Below, piece by piece: positions 58,531 to 64,000 of a DNA stretch of 64,000 nt; position 1 is the stretch's first letter, and each line of letters opens with the position of its first letter. The notes beneath the pieces were generated by a model. The model did not search any database. It saw only the letters and a program-made list of their open reading frames with translations, and was not told the DNA's origin. Source of the DNA: Paragonimus westermani (Eukaryota > Platyhelminthes > Trematoda > Plagiorchiida > Troglotrematidae); NCBI GenBank assembly GCA_008508345.1, contig QNGE01003817.1, positions 1 through 64,000 of the forward strand. Reading direction: 5' to 3'. The position numbers and the translations under genes were made by a program.

Positions 58531-58825
58531 TGTTGTGTCCGCAAAAGACGCTTGGCCTGCGAGTTCGTTTATTGCGCAAACTTTCGTATAGGTCATGTCA
58601 AAAACTAAACCACAAACGCATACACTCATCTGCACGACAAACATGCACTCACATACACCGGGTTACAGTACGTTGTCATTCACCCTGGTAAAAGTACTCA
58701 CACAACACGTATACACTATTTCGATAGTATCTTCTTGTCCGTCGAGTTCGGGGCTTGTCCTCTTGTTTCTGAATGTCGTCTGTGGATAATATACTACTCA
58801 CAACAAAACTGCCTGTTATACAACA
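58531..58825 (-). repeat. Gypsy LTR (minus)
   Basis: On the minus strand a 295-bp unit starts TGTTGTATAACAGG right after a purine tract (58826-58839, AGAAAGGGGAGGAG) and ends GACACAACA, giving perfect 6-bp TGTTGT/ACAACA ends. It contains an AATAAA (GCAATAAACG, near 58,580). No second copy is present in the window, so the boundaries rest on termini and context. Confidence 0.75.
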
Positions 58826-59640
58826 CTCCTCCCCTTTCTGAGGTTCCTTGGATGCTTTGCATTTGTTGACGAATCCTCTCTGATCGACGCAGTGTTTCCC
58901 CCCGGAGTATCGATCCTCTGGTTCGTCGCGCCGGCATCACGTGCCACGTTGCTAACTCACTAGCACGCACCCGTTTCGTCTCGCCGTCCTTCTTGATCGT
59001 GTATACTGGGCCCCGTCTGGAAATTACCAAATACGGACCTTCCCATTTGGGCAGAAGTTTTTTTGATCCTGGCCCGCTGGCACCCGCGGTCCGATGATCT
59101 CGATACTTCACCCGTTCTCCTAGGTTGCGGATTGCTCCTTTGTGCGTATCTGCGATGCCTTCAGATATTGTTTGGCTTTTTCTCTTTCGGCAACCAATTC
59201 TTTAGTGGAATCAATGCACTCTGGCCATACCCCAATGTCCTGATCCACCGGAAGTCGAGGGGTTCTACCGTACATCAATTGAAATGGAGATTTCTTCGTG
59301 CTCGCCTGTACAGACGCCCGGTAGACCAATAGCACCAGTGCCAACGTAGACTCCCAGTCTCCTCCTTTGGCTGATAACCATACTTTGACCGTTCGGTTGT
59401 TACGTTCAGTTAGGCCATTCGTTTATGGGTGATATGGCGTCGTTCGGATGCGCTTGATTCCCAGTTGTTCTACGCGTGTTCGAAACTCCTCGCTTTCGAA
59501 GCATGGTCACTGATCTGTCAAGATCGCCTTTGGTATACCGTGGTTTGCAACAATGTACTTCATCACCCACCGCAGATGCTTTCTGATCCGGAACGTCAGT
59601 CGCTTCGATCCACAATGCAGCGAAAAACCAGAGATCGAAA
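58794..59640 (-). pseudogene. Gypsy integrase with GPY/F domain
   Basis: Reading leftwards: a degenerate core start (WIEATDVPDQKAS near 59,590), MKYIVANHGIPKAILTDQ (second catalytic Asp, about 59,520-59,560), GIKRIRTTPYHP then a stop (Gln codon changed to TAA, about 59,425), TNGLTERNNRTVKVWL (catalytic Glu), WESTLALVLLVYRASVQAST, SPFQLMYGRTPRLPVD (59,260), and after a frame change the GPY/F module LLPKWEGPYLVISRRGPVYTI (59,000-59,060) and a basic tail. RT and RNase H are not found to the right, so the element is 5' truncated. It is a different Gypsy lineage from the one at 28.7 kb. Confidence 0.9.
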
Positions 59641-61472
59641 ATTACAAGATAGATACTCCTCCATAAGATTTTAAAAGACAGGTGCTGAAAAACACGAGCC
59701 AACACCAAGAATAAGTGTTCTCGAACAGGCAGAAATCCATTTGTTGAATCTGCGGTACTCCTCCAAAACAGATCACTCAGCAGAAGGTTACAACAGCTAT
59801 AGAGATATCTACATAGTGCGCGTTTGGAACATTCCACTGATTTGACCTAGGTAGTTTATGTACCTACGCTGTTCGACCCTTGCCACTCAATTTTTTTTTA
59901 TTAACAATTACGCTTGCGAAAGTGAGTTGTGAACAACCTCAACCCCACACGGGTTCATGTTGCCTCCAGAAAAAGAGAACGGTTGGAGAACACAGTCAGG
60001 CAAAGATGGAAAAAACCACACAGTTCGAAATTTGCAGTTAATCAGACTCAAAATGTGTATTACCGGAAACCAGCTAAAACATAAAGCAAATAAACCATGT
60101 TTGAAGCCTGTAGTAATCTGAACTCATTTTTTCGCATATTTTTTCGGTGTGGTCAACCACGTCGCTTGCTTTCAACGAGTTGTTGACAGCATCACTAATT
60201 CGAAAAAGCTGTGATACTTTTAACTATGTACACAATGTCACTATCAACAGAAAGGATGCCTTACCGTACATAGCAAATTTAAAACGCTTTCAGAAGGCGG
60301 CTCACAGGTGTAGACTAATAAATTCAGCGGGAGTGAAAACTCCATCGGTAAACAAGAGTTTAATCTTCCAGACGATGAGGGTTTAGGAGGTCTGTTAAGA
60401 CGGGACAGAGAACGATTCAAACCCATAAGAAGTTTGTAATCAACACATCACGCAACTTCTCGAGAAGTCACAGTCGGTATGTCTGCTTACTACTCTAATA
60501 GGTTTTCAGATTCTTTGAACAAAATCCATCCACAAATCCTGAATAAAACACCCGTACCAAATCTATCAGAAAATCTTTGGAGGCGCACAAACATGAAATA
60601 GCTGTGCCTCCTAGAACTGAACGATAAGATTTCAGTGGTGAGAGTTGTAAGCAATTTCTAAAGGTGCTCATATCTTCTTAGAAATACTTTCGAAATTTTT
60701 ATAGATAAACAATCAACAGATCGACATGAGAACGATAAGATCAAAAGTTGGCACACAGAGCTCTCATGTTGCTAATACCATTCCGTCTGCTGACGGTGGC
60801 GGAGAAATCAAACACTCAACACATTGAATCAAGGTCAATACTGCTACGTTGAGTCACACCAATCTTAAAAAATTGTAAATATCTGTCATTCCGGTGTAGC
60901 ACGTACGGTGCACTTCGTGCGCGTGAGGACTGGTCATCTCTCAGTGAAGAACGTATACTGAAACGAGGCCCACAATCTTCGAACGGTCAACGCGTAAAGG
61001 TCATGCAACCCATTGAGAGGTGTGCAATAAACCCCGTGATCGCGACCGCCGGTGTATTACCCAATTTAGCCGAAAACTATCTGGTGTCATCCAGAAGCCT
61101 AATGTAGTTTTGAATGCATCCACTGCGGGCAGCAGTGCTCAGAATCAAATATAAATTTCTTATTCACTGCGATTTCGCGCCAAGTATGTCAGACTGTTGA
61201 ATAACTGGCTCCGCAAAGTCTCCTCCTCCCCAAACCAAAAAACCAGGCACCACTTGTCTCGCATGTCGGACTTTTGAGTCAGAGACTTAGGGTAGGGTTC
61301 CTCAAAACAATCCCCTCTAATGGCACAAAAGACCGGGAAGTATCAGAAGTTATCGTTCTCCTGAAAGTGACACTATTCAACTGACACAACTTTCTCCTAT
61401 TTGGCCCATCACGTTTTCTGCCTTCTATGTGCGCTGGGGTGATGTGTTTTCTAAAGCCAAGATAGCTGGCTA
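59641..61472. other. Unassigned, no gene recognised
   Basis: About 1.8 kb, AT-rich, short frames only. The rest of the Gypsy pol expected upstream of the integrase is absent. 60147-60386 is open for 79 codons but has no motif. Confidence 0.45.
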
Positions 61473-62220
61473 GCCTTGGCACTATCAATGTTCGTACTCC
61501 CAGACAAGTCGATCAGTAAGCTTTTCTGGCAAGTATACCCTCAAGTCTGGAACTTGATGCGTACTACTATTCTCATTCATTTGAGCCCATCTATAGATAA
61601 CTGCCTATCCAAACGCTCCCATCTCGAGGTCTCTGGTGACGCCGAAGCTCAATCTCGTGATCAGGCTAGAGCAGAACCGCAGTGAGTTCCAAAGCGAATT
61701 GAAGTTTGCTCAAACGGAATTCAGTGAACAGTCACTTGTGAACCGTCAGGCTCAATACCGATCAGCGCAAATCAGAAAGGCGCCGAGTACTAACTATACT
61801 GACGTACACTCCAACGGATAGCTGTTCGCGTGCTACCAAAGATGAGTTATACGACGCCATTGTCGATCGCCTAAAGCAGACTAAACGATTTGATATCATC
61901 ACAGTGACCGGTGATTTTAATGTTCAAATTGGTCGCCTTTCTCCACAGAAGTGGTGGGGTGATATGCTTGGTACACTGGTAAAACGCACTGACAATGATA
62001 AAAGACTGCTCCAGCTATGCGCACTTCAAGGTGCCTACATTTCGAGCACTGCGTTACCTAGAGACCGTCCTGTTCTTCCAATTCATAGACACAACCCGAT
62101 CACAGCAGCCAGTCACAGGTGACGCCACTTTGTAAGAGAGCATCGTGTATTTTAGAGCAACCACCTCGGCTCGGATCATACCGCTGTGTGTGCTGTTCCA
62201 TTTTGTCACTTGTCCAAGGG
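61473..62220 (+). pseudogene. RTE-like LINE apurinic-type endonuclease
   Basis: Opens with SLGTINVRTPRQVDQ (61,473), the usual start of exonuclease/endonuclease/phosphatase domains in RTE-like LINEs. After a decayed stretch (61,560-61,780) comes LTYTPTDSCSRATKDELYDAI, then FDIITVTGDFNVQIGRLSP (metal- and DNA-binding GDFN at about 61,909) and RTDNDKRLLQLCAL. Near 62,172 SDHTAVCAVPF supplies the catalytic Asp-His pair. The enzyme nicks the chromosomal target to prime reverse transcription. Frameshifts and stops occur near 61,690, 61,800 and 62,120. Catalytic motifs at the 3' half are preserved. Confidence 0.85.
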
Positions 62221-64000
62221 TCATACACTTGTAAATGCAAGATGCTTAAGTGATATTCGAGCGAGATGAGTGTAAAGAGTGCTCACTGAAAAGCAACGGC
62301 TAACAAATTACCCAGTTCGAGTCAGGTGAGAGAACCTAACAGTGGGAACAGATCGCAGCAGTTACAAAAGCCTGTCGTGAGATGTTTTCTGAAGGAGCTG
62401 AGCAGTTGAGACAGAACTGGTTTCCTGTCACGTCGATAAACCTCATGAACAAAAGTCACTCGGTTCCTCATAGCGTTGAATGTGACGACGACCGTCGAGA
62501 ACTTAAACGCACGCTGACTGAAAGCATGCACGAAGACCGTGGGCACCACTTGGTTGAACAGTTGGGAGAGACGGAGCGAACTTTTTTTTAACCTGGGAAT
62601 AGTAGAAAGCTACTTTCCCTGACACATGGTTGTTGAGTCGGTGTGAGAGGCCAGATGCGAAAAAGATCGTCTAATTAACTGTTGTAGCCCTTGACTCAGT
62701 ACGCTGGTTCGTCCACGATATAATAAGACGATTGATAGGAAACCGGGTTCTGCTCCTTGATGTAATTAACACGGCAATCTTAGTCCCGAAAATACGCGGC
62801 GGTCCCCGTTAATTGCGCCCAAGACAAACCAAAAGACGGGTGCAAAAAGCAACTTTGTTTGGCCCCGAAACGTGTGCAACAAGGAGAAAAATTGCATGGT
62901 ATTTATAGGATGCATAGTGACCTACCAACAGTCTCGAATCAGAAAACCGAAGGACAGACATCAAAAAAGCAGTTAAGGTCACTAAACCACCAATGAGCGT
63001 AGCGGAATAAAGGCCAGACAAGTAAAAAACTAGTGGAGGTCACCCCTCGAATGTTCACGACATTTCCGCTTATTATGATTGGATAGGATCGTCTTCTCGA
63101 GGAAGGAGGCGGTTTCGGACGGAAAAAATGGGTTCCACTAACATTAACTATAACCAATCAAGTCGGCTTGACAGGTGGACTAAAAACCTTGGGGAACAGC
63201 TCAGCTGGCCCCAACCAGACTATGTAAGTGAGCAGACCCGAATGGTCAGTTTTTGCGTTCCAGACAGCCCTCTGTCGGAAGCAGAAGTGACCCTGGCGCC
63301 TAAGTTACTGAGGCGTAATAAGGGTCCTGGACCAGATCTCCTTCCTTCTCTTTTCAAGGATGGTAGAGGGAATGTTAGCACCAGAACTGACATGATTCCT
63401 CCAGAAGATTAGGGAAGCTGAAGAGGTACCTCGTGACTGGTGCTTATCAACATTAATTCCTGTCTTCAAAAAGAGGCCCAAAGTCGATGTGGCAGCTACA
63501 GAAGCATTAATCCACTGTCTGCTGTGTCCAAGTTACTCAGTAGCATTCCTTATCATACGTCTGCTCATTAAGGCCAGAGGAGGTCACGTACGTGAGGGAC
63601 AGGCAGGATTATGGTCTGATCAATGGTGCGTTGATAATATTTTTACCGTGCGACGAGTCTTGCAACATCGGCATTCTCATAGGCAACCAACGGTCGTGAT
63701 CTTTTTCTTTACCCAAATGTTGCGAGTCGGTTGCTCCTAACGTCCTCTGGTAGTCTTCTTATGGAGGTGCCAGGGCAATATTCAGTCTGCTGAGATCATT
63801 GTATGCCCACCCAAGGAGCAGAGTAAGGGTTTACGGACAACTGTCTCAAGTGCTCACCACTTCTGGTGGTATTGATCAGGACTGTCCGAATACCCTCCAC
63901 TTGTTCAATTTTGTCATCGACGAAATCTTGGAAGGTGTGTTTGGAGAATTCAGTGAGCTTGGTGGTAAGCTTGCTCTTGACGCTAGATTGACCGAAATGG
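62221..64000 (+). pseudogene. RTE-like LINE reverse transcriptase, runs off window
   Basis: The linker DRRELKRTLTESMHEDRGHHL and GNSRKLLSL leads to CEKDRLIN (62,656-62,679), where a solo LTR interrupts it. It resumes as YNQSSRLDRWTKNLGEQLSWP (63,149 onward), LSEAEVTLAPKLLRRNKGPGP, REGQAGLWSDQWCVDNIFTVR (fingers, about 63,590), LQHRHSHRQPTVVIFF (palm A, where the Asp of 'VFLD' appears lost) and, after a decayed stretch, TTSGGIDQDCP and LFNFVIDEILEGV (63,858-63,940, palm B). The YADD box would lie beyond 64000. Frameshifts at about 63,410, 63,490 and 63,740. Confidence 0.85.
62680..63143 (+). repeat. Solo LTR nested in the RTE-like LINE
   Basis: A 464-bp insert starts TGTTGTAGCCC and ends TTCCACTAACA, so the ends are TG...CA with near-inverted tips (TGTTGTAG / TGTTAG). 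It is flanked by the 5-bp direct repeat TTAAC (62675-62679 and 63144-63148). Taking it out brings the LINE reading on both sides into one frame across the joint. It contains an AATAAA (near 63,006) but no coding motif. Orientation is uncertain. It does not match the other LTRs in the window. Confidence 0.85.

Noticed and set aside
62840..62960. Resemblance of the insert (gaaacgtgtgcaac, tttataggat...gtgacctac) to the Penelope-like tail at 42.1 kb
   Set aside because: The insert has LTR-type ends and a 5-bp duplication, which explains it better. The matches are short and in mixed orientation.
1..64000. CRISPR array, bacterial operon, phage or plasmid genes
   Set aside because: No regularly spaced repeats, no ribosome-binding-site organisation, and all recognised proteins belong to eukaryotic retroelements.

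Overview
This is eukaryotic DNA, most likely from a parasitic flatworm (trematode or cestode). I infer this from the mix of retroelements: Gypsy elements whose Gag carries a C-x2-H-x9-C-x3-C knuckle, a BEL/Pao element, RTE-like and CR1-like LINEs, a Penelope-like element and tRNA-type SINEs. I cannot name the species. There is one assembly gap (N, 23304-24250) and one isolated N at 34993. I found no host gene, exon set, rRNA, functional tRNA or CRISPR that I could defend. Every recognisable coding stretch is mobile-element derived, and almost all are broken by stops, frameshifts or deletions.

Layout. 0-11 kb: mostly unassigned DNA with an LTR scrap (about 600-744), a CR1-like reverse transcriptase relic (3.87-4.93 kb, +) and a LINE ORF1 (8.27-9.22 kb, -). 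11.4-14.3 kb: an old Gypsy element bounded by about 175-bp LTRs (+). 15.9-20.4 kb: a BEL/Pao element (-) that lacks its 5' end and abuts a truncated Gypsy element (20.4-22.95 kb, -). 22.99-23.30 kb: the 3' end of a Gypsy element (-) whose near-identical partner lies inverted at 55.69-56.00 kb. 25-28.4 kb: unassigned open frames followed by a Gypsy RNase H-integrase relic (+). 28.68-34.01 kb: the best preserved element, a Gypsy with both LTRs, a primer-binding-like site, a polypurine tract and nearly all domains (+). 36.1-37.4 kb: an RTE-like relic (-). 42.05-43.19 kb: a Penelope-like relic (-). 43.77-44.33 kb: a SINE cluster. 50.2-52.0 kb: a LINE RT (+). 54.2-55.0 kb: an RTE-like relic (+). 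58.53-59.64 kb: a Gypsy integrase and LTR (-). 61.47-64.0 kb: an RTE-like LINE (+) running off the window and carrying a nested solo LTR.

How it fits together. The window is a layered graveyard of retroelements rather than a set of cooperating genes. The LTR elements would have encoded Gag, protease, RT, RNase H and integrase for copy-and-paste movement. The LINEs encoded an endonuclease and RT for target-primed insertion, and SINEs would depend on LINE machinery. The clearest dated event is a 464-bp solo LTR with a 5-bp target duplication inside the RTE-like LINE at 62.7 kb. I did not find a new type of biological system. The most interesting leads are that nested insertion, the 96% identical inverted LTR-containing repeats, the BEL/Gypsy fusion joint and a hammerhead-like motif in the Penelope-like tail.
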